Shown in pieces: positions 42,673 to 51,958 of a stretch of 63,868 bases of DNA. Under the pieces are notes generated by a model, which was not told where the DNA came from, searched no databases, and saw nothing but the letters and a program-made list of their open reading frames with translations. Source of the stretch: an uncultured Acetatifactor sp. (lineage in GTDB: Bacteria; Bacillota; Clostridia; Lachnospirales; Lachnospiraceae). The stretch is from assembly GCA_910585665.1 (NCBI GenBank), contig CAJUFI010000015.1, positions 1 through 63,868 of the forward strand, read 5' to 3'. The position numbers and the translations under genes are program-made. Every line of letters begins with the position of its first letter. Position 1 is the stretch's first letter.

Positions 42673-43264
42673 ATGAGATTTACATACTGTCCGCATTGCG
42701 GAACAAAACTAATAAGCAAAGAAATTGGTGATGAGGGGATGATTCCTTTTTGCGAAAAATGCAATATTCCGCTGTGGGATATGTTTACAACGAGTATTAT
42801 AGCAGCTGTAGTAAATGAGTATGGAGAAGTAGCCTTACTTCGTCAAAATTATGTATCAACAACAAAATACGTTTGTGTAGCAGGCATTATGAAAATAGGT
42901 GAATCAGCTGAAGAAACGGTAATTCGTGAGGTGAAGGAGGAAATAGGACAGGATGTTGAAGGTTTGGAGTTTGTAAGTAGTTATCCTTACGAAAAGAGAG
43001 AAATGCTAATGTTAGGGTATAAAGCGACAGTAAGGAAATGCCTCCAAATAACCTACGCAAGCCTGTTGCAAAATTTACAGATTTTATCAGGTTTACTCTA
43101 AACAAAATGCGTAGATTATTTTCCGGCAGTTCCTAAGCAAACAAGATTTTAAGCTGTCGAGTGAGGTTGATTCCGTAGAATGGGTAAAATATGAAAATGC
43201 ATTATCCTTATTGCGGGAAGGAAGTATAGGTTGGCAACTTGTAAAAACAGTAATAGAACAATAA
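42673..43264 (+). pseudogene. NUDIX hydrolase interrupted by MITE
   Basis: A zinc-ribbon-like start (YCPHCGTKLISKEIGDEGMI, then CEKCNIPLW) precedes the NUDIX domain. The Nudix box is GIMKIGESAEETVIREVKEE. The frame breaks after GYKATV at 43031, where a 100-bp element sits. Without the element and one TAA the frame reads ...GYKATVSKQDFKLSSEVDSVEW... to TAA at 43262, giving 162 residues. The interrupted product would stop inside the element. AT-rich gene, probably acquired. Confidence 0.9.
43034..43133 (+). mobile_element. 100-bp MITE-like element, family B, in NUDIX gene
   Basis: Flanked by TAA at 43031-43033 and 43134-43136; differs from the copy at 37676 at one base (CCTGTTG for CCTATTG). 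Confidence 0.92.
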
Positions 43265-43334
43265 CTTTAGTATGAAAATTCGACTTTATACATATTGGCA
43301 CAGAAAAATTTGATCTCCAGGGAACTGTTAATCA

Positions 43335-43368
43335 CCCTATCCGAAGTTCGGATAGGGCGATATTTTCA
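43335..43368 (+). terminator. terminator after NUDIX relic
   Basis: Stem CCCTATCCGAA/TTCGGATAGGG followed by CGATATTTTC. Confidence 0.65.
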
Positions 43369-43396
43369 TGGCAAAGGGGGAATTTAACTTAATGAC

Positions 43397-43753
43397 ATGA
43401 ATCATTTAGGGGGCGTTATCGTGGAGGAATTGCTGGTTTATATTATTTTGCTATATGAGAAATTGGTAACGGAAGATGAGTACAATAAGCGGCTTGATGA
43501 ATTGTTTCTCAATATCCCCGAAAACGATGATTTGCTCTATTTAGAATGGGAGACGGACATTAAAAAGGCGATTATTTATGTGAGGACACATATTGATTAC
43601 AATCATCTTGATATGGAACAGTTTGGCAGAATTTTAATGAGCAGATTAAAAGCAGTGTATGTGAATTGTCCGGATATAAAGCGTTTTGCAGGCCGAATGT
43701 ACAGCTTGTGGGAAAGCCTTCCCGGGAACATTCCGAATATAGAGCCATTTTGA
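43397..43753 (+). CDS. small hypothetical protein
   Basis: Up to 118 residues, helical, acidic; GTG 43421 is an alternative start. WETDIKKAIIYVRTHIDYNH and MYSLWESLPGNIPNIEPF have no recognised family. Size, composition and AT-richness are like orphan immunity proteins, but that is a guess. Confidence 0.5.
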   Translation: MNHLGGVIVEELLVYIILLYEKLVTEDEYNKRLDELFLNIPENDDLLYLEWETDIKKAIIYVRTHIDYNHLDMEQFGRILMSRLKAVYVNCPDIKRFAGRMYSLWESLPGNIPNIEPF

Positions 43754-43790
43754 TATTCAAGAAAAAAGCGAAGAGAGGTGTGTATGTAAG

Positions 43791-44417
43791 ATGAAACAAA
43801 AAAGAAAGAGGGCCGCGCTTGCCCTGTGGCTTCTGCTCCTGGCGGGTTTCTTGACGAGCTGTGCGGGAATGCCGGGAGGAAATGTCCCCGGTGTAACGGA
43901 CGCGCCGGGGACGTCCGGCAGCCAGACCACAACCGATAGCAGCAGGTCCGGGCAGTCTGCCCAATCCGATAACGATAACGGAACGGATTTTCCCGGAAGC
44001 TATACAGTGCCGGAGGGCTGGGCAAAGATGGAGAGATACTCCACGGAAAATAAAATCTTCTATGCGGAGGAGGGGCACGAAGATGACGAAATGCCCGATA
44101 ATATCTCTATCGAAGTCGGCACAAACCGATACAGTGCAGACGAGCATGAAAAATTCCGTGAGGCAATCCTTCGGCAGCTTGCCATGCAATTACAAAGCGT
44201 TGATGCCGAACTGACGGGAGACGGCACTTTTACGGAGCAGGATTATATCGTCTACATTTTTACCATCAGCCAGGAAGATGTGGTCACAAAGCAGTATTAT
44301 ATCGTGGGCGACCAGCGGTATTGCCTGGTTCATCTGACGAACTTTACCGGCTCCGAAAGCGTGGACGAGGCGGCGCGGGCTATGGCGGACAGTTTTGTCT
44401 GGGACAGTTCGGACTAA
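43791..44417 (+). CDS. lipoprotein of unknown function
   Basis: 208 residues. Basic N-terminus, hydrophobic segment and lipobox LTSC (Cys24) show a lipoprotein signal. A Gly/Ser/Thr-rich spacer (25-70) precedes a compact domain (PEGWAKMERYSTENKIFYAE, then later VTKQYYIVGDQRYCLVHLTN) resembling PsbP-like or substrate-sensing outer folds. It would be attached to the outside of the membrane. The ABC exporter gene starts 280 bases downstream, from its own promoter. Confidence 0.8.
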   Translation: MKQKRKRAALALWLLLLAGFLTSCAGMPGGNVPGVTDAPGTSGSQTTTDSSRSGQSAQSDNDNGTDFPGSYTVPEGWAKMERYSTENKIFYAEEGHEDDEMPDNISIEVGTNRYSADEHEKFREAILRQLAMQLQSVDAELTGDGTFTEQDYIVYIFTISQEDVVTKQYYIVGDQRYCLVHLTNFTGSESVDEAARAMADSFVWDSSD

Positions 44418-44598
44418 ACCCATACCTGTTCCTGCGTTGCTGCCCACATCAGCTACTGCGGTAGGAAATTCTGTCAATTTTTCCCCGGGAGAAAGGCAGC
44501 CAGAATCTGAAACGGGTTGGTGAGACTAAACCAGGGCGGCCTGGAACTGGAAGCATCCGTGTCTTCCAAAAGTTCACCGTTTCTTCATGTTTTTTTAA

Positions 44599-44627
44599 TT
44601 GACGAAAGAATAGCGGCGGCGTAGAAT
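44599..44627 (+). promoter_or_regulatory. promoter of ABC exporter operon
   Basis: TTGACG 44599-44604, 17-base spacer, TAGAAT 44622-44627. CGGCGGC in the spacer can pair with GCCGCCG at about 44649-44655 in the leader. Confidence 0.75.
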
Positions 44628-44697
44628 CTTACTTAAAAGCTTTGAGAAGCCGCCGGGTTCGGATGATGAAAAAGCAAAATAAAGGAGTGGTGAATGC

Positions 44698-46455
44698 ATG
44701 TTGAAACTATTCAAAAACCTACGAAAAGAGGAGTGGGCGCTGGCCCTCCTGTCAGTATTCTTCATTGTAGTACAGGTGTGGCTGGAGCTCACCATGCCGG
44801 AGTACATGGCGGAGATCACCATGCTGGTACAGACGGAGGGGAGCACTATGGGAAAAATCCTGTCTGCGGGCGGGAAAATGCTCCTCTGTGCATTTGGCAG
44901 CCTTGCTTCGTCCGTTGTCACCGCCCTCAGCGCCGCAAAAATCGCCACCACATTCGGAGGAATCCTGCGGGGGAAGCTGTTCCGGAAGGTGCAGTCCTTT
45001 TCCATGGAGGAAATCGGACATTTCTCCACCGCCAGCCTCATCACCCGCTCCACCAACGATATCACCCAGATACAGATGCTGATTGCAATGGGGCTTCAGA
45101 TGCTGGTGAAAGCGCCCATTACGGCAGTCTGGGCGATTCGGAAGATTGCGGATAAAGAGTGGCAGTGGACACTCACCACAGGGATTGCCGTACTTGTGCT
45201 GCTGGCTGTGGTGGGAATCTGCCTGGTTCTTGTGATGCCGAAGTTCAAGCGGATGCAGGCGCTCACTGACGACCTGAACCGCGTGACCCGGGAAAACCTC
45301 ACAGGACTTCGTGTGGTGAGGGCCTATAATGCGGAAAACTATCAGAGGGACAAATTCGAGAATGCGAACCAGGCCCTGACCGGAACCAACCTGTTCGCCC
45401 AGCGTTCCATGGCGTTCCTGATGCCCAGCATACAGCTCATCATGAGCGGCCTTTCCCTTGCGGTCTACTGGATTGGGGCGGTGCTCATCAATGAAGCGGG
45501 CATGACGGGCAAGATTGCTTTGTTTTCCGATATGATGGTATTCTCCCAGTATGCGATTCAGGTGGTCATGTCCTTCATGATGCTGGTGATGATTTTCATG
45601 ATACTGCCCCGTGCATCGGTCTCCGCAAAGCGTATCGGAGAGGTTCTCGACACGAAGCCCTCCATTGTGGACGGCGCGGTGACAGAAGGGAGAGAGGGGA
45701 TGTCCGGGGAAGTGGAATTTAAGAACGTGTCCTTCCGCTATCCGGACGCAGAAGAATGTGCGGTAAAGAACATCACCTTTACGGCCAGGAAGGGAGAGAC
45801 AGTGGCCCTGATCGGCGCCACAGGCTGCGGCAAGAGCACGGTCATCAACCTGATTCCCCGGTTCTATGACGCCACTGAGGGGGAAATCCTGGTGGACGGC
45901 GTGGATGTGCGGCAGTATACCCAGCAAAGCCTGCGGAGCAAAATCGGCTATGTCTCCCAGAAAGCTATATTGTTTACCGGGACCATACAGTCCAATGTGG
46001 CATACGGGGACAGCGGAAAAGAAGACATTTCTTTTGAGGACATAAAATCGGCAATTGCCACGGCACAGGCAAGTGACTTTGTGGAAAAAGCGGAGGACAA
46101 GTACGACGGGTATGTGGCACAGGGGGGCTCGAATTTCTCCGGCGGGCAGAAACAGAGGCTGTCCATTGCCCGGGCCATCGCCAGGAAACCGGAGATCTTG
46201 ATTTTCGACGATTCCTTCTCTGCCCTGGATTACAAGACAGACCGTGTACTGCGGAAGGCTCTGGATGAGACATGCCGGGACGCCACCCGGATCATCGTGG
46301 CCCAGAGAATCGGAACCATTCGCGATGCGGATCGGATCATCGTCCTGGAAGATGGCAGAATCGCCGGAATGGGGCGGCACGAGGAGCTTATGGAACATTG
46401 CGGGGTCTATCAGCAGATTGCGCTGTCACAGCTTTCAAAGGAGGAACTGGCATAA
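44698..46455 (+). CDS. ABC exporter subunit with degenerate ATP site
   Basis: 585 residues: six-helix type I exporter domain, then an ATPase domain. Walker A GATGCGKST, signature FSGGQKQRLS and Walker B IFDDSFSALD. The catalytic Glu after Walker B is Asp, and the H-loop His is Gln (VAQRIGT). This pair of changes is the mark of the non-hydrolysing site in heterodimeric exporters of the TM287/288 or LmrCD kind. Partner is the next gene, which overlaps by one base (TAATG). Substrate unknown (drug, lipid or peptide). Confidence 0.93.
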   Translation: MLKLFKNLRKEEWALALLSVFFIVVQVWLELTMPEYMAEITMLVQTEGSTMGKILSAGGKMLLCAFGSLASSVVTALSAAKIATTFGGILRGKLFRKVQSFSMEEIGHFSTASLITRSTNDITQIQMLIAMGLQMLVKAPITAVWAIRKIADKEWQWTLTTGIAVLVLLAVVGICLVLVMPKFKRMQALTDDLNRVTRENLTGLRVVRAYNAENYQRDKFENANQALTGTNLFAQRSMAFLMPSIQLIMSGLSLAVYWIGAVLINEAGMTGKIALFSDMMVFSQYAIQVVMSFMMLVMIFMILPRASVSAKRIGEVLDTKPSIVDGAVTEGREGMSGEVEFKNVSFRYPDAEECAVKNITFTARKGETVALIGATGCGKSTVINLIPRFYDATEGEILVDGVDVRQYTQQSLRSKIGYVSQKAILFTGTIQSNVAYGDSGKEDISFEDIKSAIATAQASDFVEKAEDKYDGYVAQGGSNFSGGQKQRLSIARAIARKPEILIFDDSFSALDYKTDRVLRKALDETCRDATRIIVAQRIGTIRDADRIIVLEDGRIAGMGRHEELMEHCGVYQQIALSQLSKEELA

Positions 46456-48494
46456 TGGAAAATAAGGAATATAGACCCGGCCAAATGAAGAGAAGGCCCA
46501 TGGGCCCGGCGGGAGGCCATCCCGGAAGAGGCGGGGAAAAGGCAAAGGACTTGATCGGCACATGGAAAAAACTGCTGGGCTATTGCCGCAGATACAAAGT
46601 TGTGTTCGTGATTGCGCTGATCTGCGCGGCGGCGGGGACGGTGCTGACTTTGGCGGGCCCGGATCAGCTGTCCCGCATGACGGACGTGGTCACAGAAGGG
46701 ATTGCGCCGGATACGGAAAAACTGGGTGAAATCATCAAGAGCGCGGCGACCTCTCAGGGCGCGGATGTGGTGGTGGACGGGGTCACGATTTCGGTACAAG
46801 ACCAGCTTGCCATGATGGATGTTCTGTCCGAACAGGATGGGGAGGATGCGCAGGCCGCGCTGGGAGTGCTGGAAGAGCTGCCGGATTCTGTATATAATCT
46901 GATTAAGCCATCCATCGATATGGGCAAAGTCGCTGAAATCGGCTTTCTTCTGATTGCCTTTTATGCGCTCAGCTACCTTCTGTCGGCAGTTCAGGGATGC
47001 ATCATGGCCACGGTCACCCAGCGGGTCTCCCAAAAGATGCGCTCTGACATCTCTGGCAAGATCAACCGTCTCCCCATGTGGTTCTATAACCGCACCACCA
47101 CAGGAGACGTGCTGTCACGGGTGACCAACGATGTGGACACCATCGGCCAGTCCCTCAATCAGAGCATCGGCAATCTGATTTCAGCGGCAGTGCTCTTTTT
47201 CGGAAGTCTCTTCATGATGCTGATCACAGACAGGTGGATGACTCTGGCAGCAGTGGCATCCAGCCTGCTGGGATTCGCAATCATGCTGGCCATCATGGGA
47301 AAGAGCCAGAAATACTTTACCAGACAGCAAAAGCATCTGGGTGAGCTGAACGGGCATATCGAGGAAATCTACGCGGGCCATACCGTCGTAAAAGCCTACA
47401 ACGGGGAAGCGAAGGCACAGGAGACTTTTGACACTATGAACCGCAACCTCTGTGAAAGCGGTTTCAGGGCCCAGGGCCTGGCCGGCCTTATGATGCCGAT
47501 TATGGGATTCATCGGAAACCTGGGCTATGTTGCGGTATGCGTCGTGGGCGGTGCCATGGCGCTGAACGGCAGGATCACCTTTGGCGTGATCGTGGCATTC
47601 ATGATGTATGTCCGTTATTTCACGCAGCCGTTGTCACAGATTGCCCAGGCGATTCAGTCTCTGCAGTCTGCGGGAGCGGCCGGAGAACGGGTGTTCGAAT
47701 TCCTGGAAGCGGAGGAAATGGAGGATGAGAGCGGCAAAATAGAGACGCTGGACAACATCAGGGGTAAAGTGGAGTTCGAGCATGTTCGGTTCGGCTATGA
47801 GGATTCTGATGTCACGGTCATTCACGACTTCTCCGCGGTGGCGGAGCCGGGACAGAAGGTTGCCATAGTAGGGCCCACCGGGGCCGGGAAGACCACCATG
47901 GTGAACCTCCTGATGCGGTTCCATGAAATCCAGGGCGGGGAGATTCGAATCGACGGGATGCCTACCGGCAAAATGACAAGGGAAGCGGTGCACTCTCAGT
48001 TCTGCATGGTACTACAGGACACCTGGCTCTTTGAAGGGACAGTGCGGGAGAACCTGATCTACTGTACGGAAAATGCCAGTGAAGAGAAAATGCGGTCGGC
48101 CTGTAAGGCTGTGGGGCTGGATCATTTTATCCGTACCTTGCCAAAAGGGTATGACACAGTGCTGAACGACCAGGTGAACCTGTCCCAGGGCCAGAAGCAG
48201 CAGCTTACCATCGCCCGCGCCATGATTGCGGATAAGCCGATTCTGATCTTGGACGAAGCCACCTCGTCCGTGGATACCCGCACGGAACAGCAGATTCAGT
48301 CAGCCATGGATAAGTTGATGGAAAACCGTACTTCTTTCGTGATTGCCCACAGGCTCTCCACAATCAAAAACGCGGATTTGATCCTTGTCCTGAAGGACGG
48401 GGACATCATAGAGAGCGGCAGTCACGAGGGGCTTCTTGCCCAGGGAGGTTTTTATGCGGAGCTATACAACAGCCAGTTCGAACAGGCCTCATAA
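46455..48494 (+). CDS. ABC exporter subunit with canonical ATP site
   Basis: 679 residues. The start ATG 46455 overlaps the previous stop. The N-terminal tail is Gly/Pro/Arg-rich; between transmembrane helices 1 and 2 there is a long outside loop (about residues 72-145). ATPase: Walker A GPTGAGKTT, signature LSQGQKQQLT, Walker B ILILDEATSSVD with Glu and H-loop IAHRLST with His. It supplies the catalytic site of the heterodimer. The signature LSQGQ also differs slightly from LSGGQ, as usual for this half. Confidence 0.94.
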   Translation: MENKEYRPGQMKRRPMGPAGGHPGRGGEKAKDLIGTWKKLLGYCRRYKVVFVIALICAAAGTVLTLAGPDQLSRMTDVVTEGIAPDTEKLGEIIKSAATSQGADVVVDGVTISVQDQLAMMDVLSEQDGEDAQAALGVLEELPDSVYNLIKPSIDMGKVAEIGFLLIAFYALSYLLSAVQGCIMATVTQRVSQKMRSDISGKINRLPMWFYNRTTTGDVLSRVTNDVDTIGQSLNQSIGNLISAAVLFFGSLFMMLITDRWMTLAAVASSLLGFAIMLAIMGKSQKYFTRQQKHLGELNGHIEEIYAGHTVVKAYNGEAKAQETFDTMNRNLCESGFRAQGLAGLMMPIMGFIGNLGYVAVCVVGGAMALNGRITFGVIVAFMMYVRYFTQPLSQIAQAIQSLQSAGAAGERVFEFLEAEEMEDESGKIETLDNIRGKVEFEHVRFGYEDSDVTVIHDFSAVAEPGQKVAIVGPTGAGKTTMVNLLMRFHEIQGGEIRIDGMPTGKMTREAVHSQFCMVLQDTWLFEGTVRENLIYCTENASEEKMRSACKAVGLDHFIRTLPKGYDTVLNDQVNLSQGQKQQLTIARAMIADKPILILDEATSSVDTRTEQQIQSAMDKLMENRTSFVIAHRLSTIKNADLILVLKDGDIIESGSHEGLLAQGGFYAELYNSQFEQAS

Positions 48495-48595
48495 GGTGTT
48501 GACTTGCGACAGCACCTAAGGGATTGTCTTGCGACGGCACCTATGGGGTTGTTGTCCGGCAGCACCTAAGGGGTTGTCTTGCGGTAGCACTTATG
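48495..48595 (+). repeat. four tandem degenerate 25-bp repeats
   Basis: Units begin at 48495 (26 bp), 48521, 48546 and 48571, each with the pattern GGNTTGTCTTGCG-CAGCACCTAAG. They fill the gap between the ABC exporter and the kinase-like gene. No coding in a consistent frame. Confidence 0.85.
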
Positions 48596-48614
48596 GAATC
48601 GCGAAAGGAGCGTT

Positions 48615-49229
48615 ATGGAAAAGTGTAAATATATCACAATAGAAAGGGAATACGGCAGCGGCGGGACGGAAATCGCCCGTCTGCTGGCCGGGCAGACTGG
48701 AATCCCCTGTTATGGACAGGAGATTCTGGAGGAAGTTTCCAGGGAGAGGGACATACCTGTAGAGAAGATTCAGCGCTATGAGGAGACCGTGACCAACAGC
48801 TTCCTGTATTCGATCTATATGATGACCCAGTTTACATCGGGCAAAAACGATATGCTGACCGCGGAGGGGCATATCTATGTGGCGGAACAGGCTGTCATCA
48901 GAAGGCTTGCGGGGAATGGGCCGGCCGTTTTCCTGGGACACTGCGCATCGGAAGCGTTGAAGGAATACAGAGGAGTGATGAATGTATTCATACGCTGTAC
49001 GGACGAAGGGGCCAAGAGACGGCGCATTGCGGATGAGTACAGGATCCCGGAATCCCAAATGGACATCGTCCGGCGGAAGTTCGACAAAAAACGAGCCAAT
49101 TATTATTACGCGAACACGGAGAAAAAGTGGGATAACCTTAAGAATTATGACATTGTCCTGGACAGCGGGAAGCTGGGGATAGCCGCTTGCGCAGACATGC
49201 TCAGGGCACTTATGACTACAAAACAATAG
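48615..49229 (+). CDS. cytidylate-kinase-like protein
   Basis: 204 residues. ITIEREYGSGGTEIARLLAG is the P-loop variant of the cytidylate kinase-2 family; the lid has EGAKRRRIADEYRIPESQMD. Unlike housekeeping Cmk the loop is GSGG rather than GxxGxGK, as in many clostridial paralogues often found next to transporters. Real substrate unknown. Confidence 0.85.
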   Translation: MEKCKYITIEREYGSGGTEIARLLAGQTGIPCYGQEILEEVSRERDIPVEKIQRYEETVTNSFLYSIYMMTQFTSGKNDMLTAEGHIYVAEQAVIRRLAGNGPAVFLGHCASEALKEYRGVMNVFIRCTDEGAKRRRIADEYRIPESQMDIVRRKFDKKRANYYYANTEKKWDNLKNYDIVLDSGKLGIAACADMLRALMTTKQ

Positions 49230-49294
49230 TCCATCCGCTTGCCCCAATACCTATGACGCCAGCCTGCCCTGAGCCGACAGATACCGGAGCATTG

Positions 49295-49334
49295 AAAGCA
49301 GGAAATCTTATGATATAAGGTGTCCTGCTTTTTT
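49295..49334 (+). terminator. intrinsic terminator after kinase-like gene
   Basis: AAGCAGGA/TCCTGCTT outer stem and CTTAT/ATAAG inner stem, then TTTTTT. Confidence 0.85.
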
Positions 49335-49444
49335 GGATAAAGATATCCGCAATCTGTGCATTGGTCTCGCCATATATATGTCGCCACGCAGAAGGAAATG
49401 TGCTATACTGTATGTAGCAACAGATATCTGGGGAGGAATGCAAT

Positions 49445-49621
49445 ATGGAACCGGAAAAGATTGCAATTCTGGGGAAGCGGAAGCTTGCGTACATGCTTTC
49501 CCTTTCCGGCTTTCTTACTAAAGAGCTCCTGGCCTATTATTTCGGCACCTATGTATGTCCGGAATGCGGGAAGAAGATGCCCGTGCTGACAGGGATGGAA
49601 GGGTATTATTTTGGAGAGTAG
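49445..49621 (+). CDS. 58-residue protein with CPECG motif
   Basis: Start ATG 49445 behind GGGGAGGAATGCAAT. The N-terminal half is helical (LGKRKLAYMLSLSGFLTKEL); the C-terminal part has CPECGKKMPVLTG, half of a zinc ribbon, so it may need to dimerise to bind metal. Unknown function; a small stand-alone gene. Confidence 0.6.
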   Translation: MEPEKIAILGKRKLAYMLSLSGFLTKELLAYYFGTYVCPECGKKMPVLTGMEGYYFGE

Positions 49622-49717
49622 GGAAGTGCCTGCAGCAAGGGGGCCGCGGAAAGCGTTAAAAGATTTTTGGAAGAATCATATGGATGTAAGGGTTATCAGG
49701 ATGGAGGAGCATGGAAC

Positions 49718-50209
49718 ATGATAAAGATAAAACCGTTCGTTTATATAGCAATATTGATGATGGCATTAACCGGATGCGGAAAAGCAGAACAGGAACAACT
49801 TACAGTTTATTCTTTTAGTGGAGAGAATGAACAGCTTGCAGTCACAAATGGCATGATTATTTTGAATGGCACAGAGGAAATATTTGATGGTGGCGACTTG
49901 AAAGTAACGGGTGATTTTCCTTCTGATATTACATCATATTCCACCACATTTTACACAATGTCCGGCAGTGAAAAAGACATTATTCTTTCCAATAGCATGG
50001 CAGATATGACGGGAGGCATGGTCAAAATTTCCGGCGATTTGGGACAGATATCAGGAGACAGCGCAATCAGGAGAATAAAAATAGATGATGTAAATGGTCT
50101 GGAAAATGTTCTCTATTTTGAGCTTATCACAAAAAATAAGAATGGAGAAGAAAATGTGTATCAATTACAAATGTCTCTGACAGAAATAACAGAAAATGCC
50201 GGCGATTAA
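49718..50209 (+). CDS. small lipoprotein
   Basis: 163 residues from ATG 49718 behind GGAGG at ten bases. Signal with lipobox LTGC (MIKIKPFVYIAILMMALTGC). The mature part is beta-rich, with many Ser/Thr/Gly and no known domain. AT-rich. Confidence 0.75.
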   Translation: MIKIKPFVYIAILMMALTGCGKAEQEQLTVYSFSGENEQLAVTNGMIILNGTEEIFDGGDLKVTGDFPSDITSYSTTFYTMSGSEKDIILSNSMADMTGGMVKISGDLGQISGDSAIRRIKIDDVNGLENVLYFELITKNKNGEENVYQLQMSLTEITENAGD

Positions 50210-50257
50210 AACCACTCAGAGAATTGTTCGGGAAGTAGCTTCCAGAGGAGATTGAAC

Positions 50258-50392
50258 GTGGATTATGAGCAGTTTACCACAGAGATGCAGAAATTATACT
50301 GGCGGAAAGGGATGGCATATTCCAGGCAGAATTGGGAATCCGTGTGGGCTGTAGACTTTGCACACGAGCTTTTATTTGCACATGAGCTTTAA
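50258..50392 (+). CDS. 44-residue protein or remnant
   Basis: GTG start at 50258 after AGAGGAGA. The sequence (DYEQFTTEMQKLYWRKGMAY, then WAVDFAHELLFAHEL) is protein-like and could be a short gene or the N-terminal piece of a lost one. Precedes the SMI1/KNR4 gene. Confidence 0.35.
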   Translation: MDYEQFTTEMQKLYWRKGMAYSRQNWESVWAVDFAHELLFAHEL

Positions 50393-50408
50393 AAGGAGAT
50401 GAACAGAA

Positions 50409-51890
50409 ATGGGCAAGACAGGACAGCCCTCATGGGCGAAGCGCATCCTGAAACTGCTGGAGCAGGCAAAGGCGAAAGACCCGGATTTTGAAAGGTTCGG
50501 GGCGTACAGCCACCAGTATCGGCTGGCGGCGACTGCCAGTGAGGAGCAGATACTGAAATTTGAGGAGCAGCAGGGAATCCGGCTGCCGGAAGAATTCCGG
50601 GATTTCCTGCTTCATGTAGGAAACGGCGGCGCAGGCCCCTATTACGGGCTTTATGGGATAAGGGATTTGGGGGACGGCCTCCATGACTCCCATGGCGCCC
50701 GTATCTACCGTGTCCAGGAGGAGCCGGTGATCTACCCGAAGATGAGCGACGAGGAATGGAATCGGATGACGGCCCCGGAAAGCAGGCAGGGCGACAGCAT
50801 GGGAAAAGGCGGGGAAGCGCATCCTTATGTGGGTGTCCTGCCCATCGGGAGCCAGGGCTGCACCCTTATGACAGGCCTGATGCTTGCAGGACCCTATCGG
50901 GGACAGGTGGTCTATTGTGATGAGGATTACTGCGGCCCGCCGTTCTTTGTGCGGGAAAAGGGGTTCCTTTCATGGTATGAGCGGTGGCTGCGGGAAGTGA
51001 TTGCCGGGTATAGCGACGAAGAGACGGGATTCGGGATGAACATAGACGGAAATCCGACACAGCTGATGGAGCTGTATGAACAGGCACAAGACCCGGAGGA
51101 GAAAATCGAGATTATAGACAGCTATTATAAATTCGAGACCCTGCCGGGAAAGCAGAAGACCTATTTCAAACAGGCCTGCGCCCGGGAATCCGACATGGAA
51201 GTGCGGATGAAGCTGATCAAGATGATGGCCCGCTTCCATGTGCCGGGCATGGCGAAGGAGCTTGAAACGCTGTGGGAATATGGGGCTTATGCGGAGGCGG
51301 TCTCCATCATTACCTATGAGGGCACCTGGGAGGTGAAGGAAGCATGGTATGAAAAGGTATTCGAGATACTGCCGAAGCTCCATGGGGAGGGCTTCCGGGA
51401 CGCCTGCCATACCATCAGCGCCATGAAAGAATACCCTAATGTCCATGCGGGAAGGCTGAAGGAGGCCCTTGGGCGCGATGGCCTGGACAGGAACGACAGG
51501 ATTGCGCTTTTCCACTGCATCAAGGATTTGAAAGGGAAAGAAGAGGTGCTGGATTATTTTCTGGAGTATCTGTCTGCGGAAGAGGAGCCCGGCATATTGA
51601 TCTATGCTGTCTGGTGCACGGAGGGCGTGGAGGACCGGCAGCTTCAGGAACTTTTTGTGAAACTGATGGACAAGTACAGGACCCATGAAAATACCAGGTT
51701 TGACTATAAAGGCAGCCAGATGGTCTTGAAGGGCGGTGCCTGTATGGGAGCCAGCAGGCCGGAAGGACAGCTCACCAGCAACCTCATGCGGCAGTTCGAT
51801 TATTTCGGCCTGGATTACCGGGGAGCCTGGAAGCTGCTGATGGATGACGGCAGATGGAGGGAATGGAAGCAGCGGAATGGATTTCTATAA
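50409..51890 (+). CDS. SMI1/KNR4 (SUKH) family protein
   Basis: 493 residues. The SUKH domain is at about residues 40-200 (EEQILKFEEQQGIRLPEEFR, then DFLLHVGNGGAGPYYGLYGI, and SWYERWLREV). The C-terminal 290 residues are helical, HEAT-like repeats. SUKH proteins are immunity proteins against polymorphic toxins in many bacteria. No toxin gene lies in the window, so it would be an orphan. Ribosome site AAGGAGATGAACAGAA. Confidence 0.85.
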   Translation: MGKTGQPSWAKRILKLLEQAKAKDPDFERFGAYSHQYRLAATASEEQILKFEEQQGIRLPEEFRDFLLHVGNGGAGPYYGLYGIRDLGDGLHDSHGARIYRVQEEPVIYPKMSDEEWNRMTAPESRQGDSMGKGGEAHPYVGVLPIGSQGCTLMTGLMLAGPYRGQVVYCDEDYCGPPFFVREKGFLSWYERWLREVIAGYSDEETGFGMNIDGNPTQLMELYEQAQDPEEKIEIIDSYYKFETLPGKQKTYFKQACARESDMEVRMKLIKMMARFHVPGMAKELETLWEYGAYAEAVSIITYEGTWEVKEAWYEKVFEILPKLHGEGFRDACHTISAMKEYPNVHAGRLKEALGRDGLDRNDRIALFHCIKDLKGKEEVLDYFLEYLSAEEEPGILIYAVWCTEGVEDRQLQELFVKLMDKYRTHENTRFDYKGSQMVLKGGACMGASRPEGQLTSNLMRQFDYFGLDYRGAWKLLMDDGRWREWKQRNGFL

Positions 51891-51958
51891 GGCATCTGCC
51901 GAAGCAGATGCCTGGACGCGCATCGATGAAGCATTGTTTTCCGCTATCTGTTTTTCTG

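Noticed and set aside
44752..46398. 548-codon open frame on the minus strand
   Set aside because: Antisense shadow of the ABC exporter gene; rich in His/Pro/Gly as expected from reading a GC-rich gene backwards.
48495..48595. CRISPR array
   Set aside because: Units are adjacent 25-bp repeats without spacers, and no cas genes are present.
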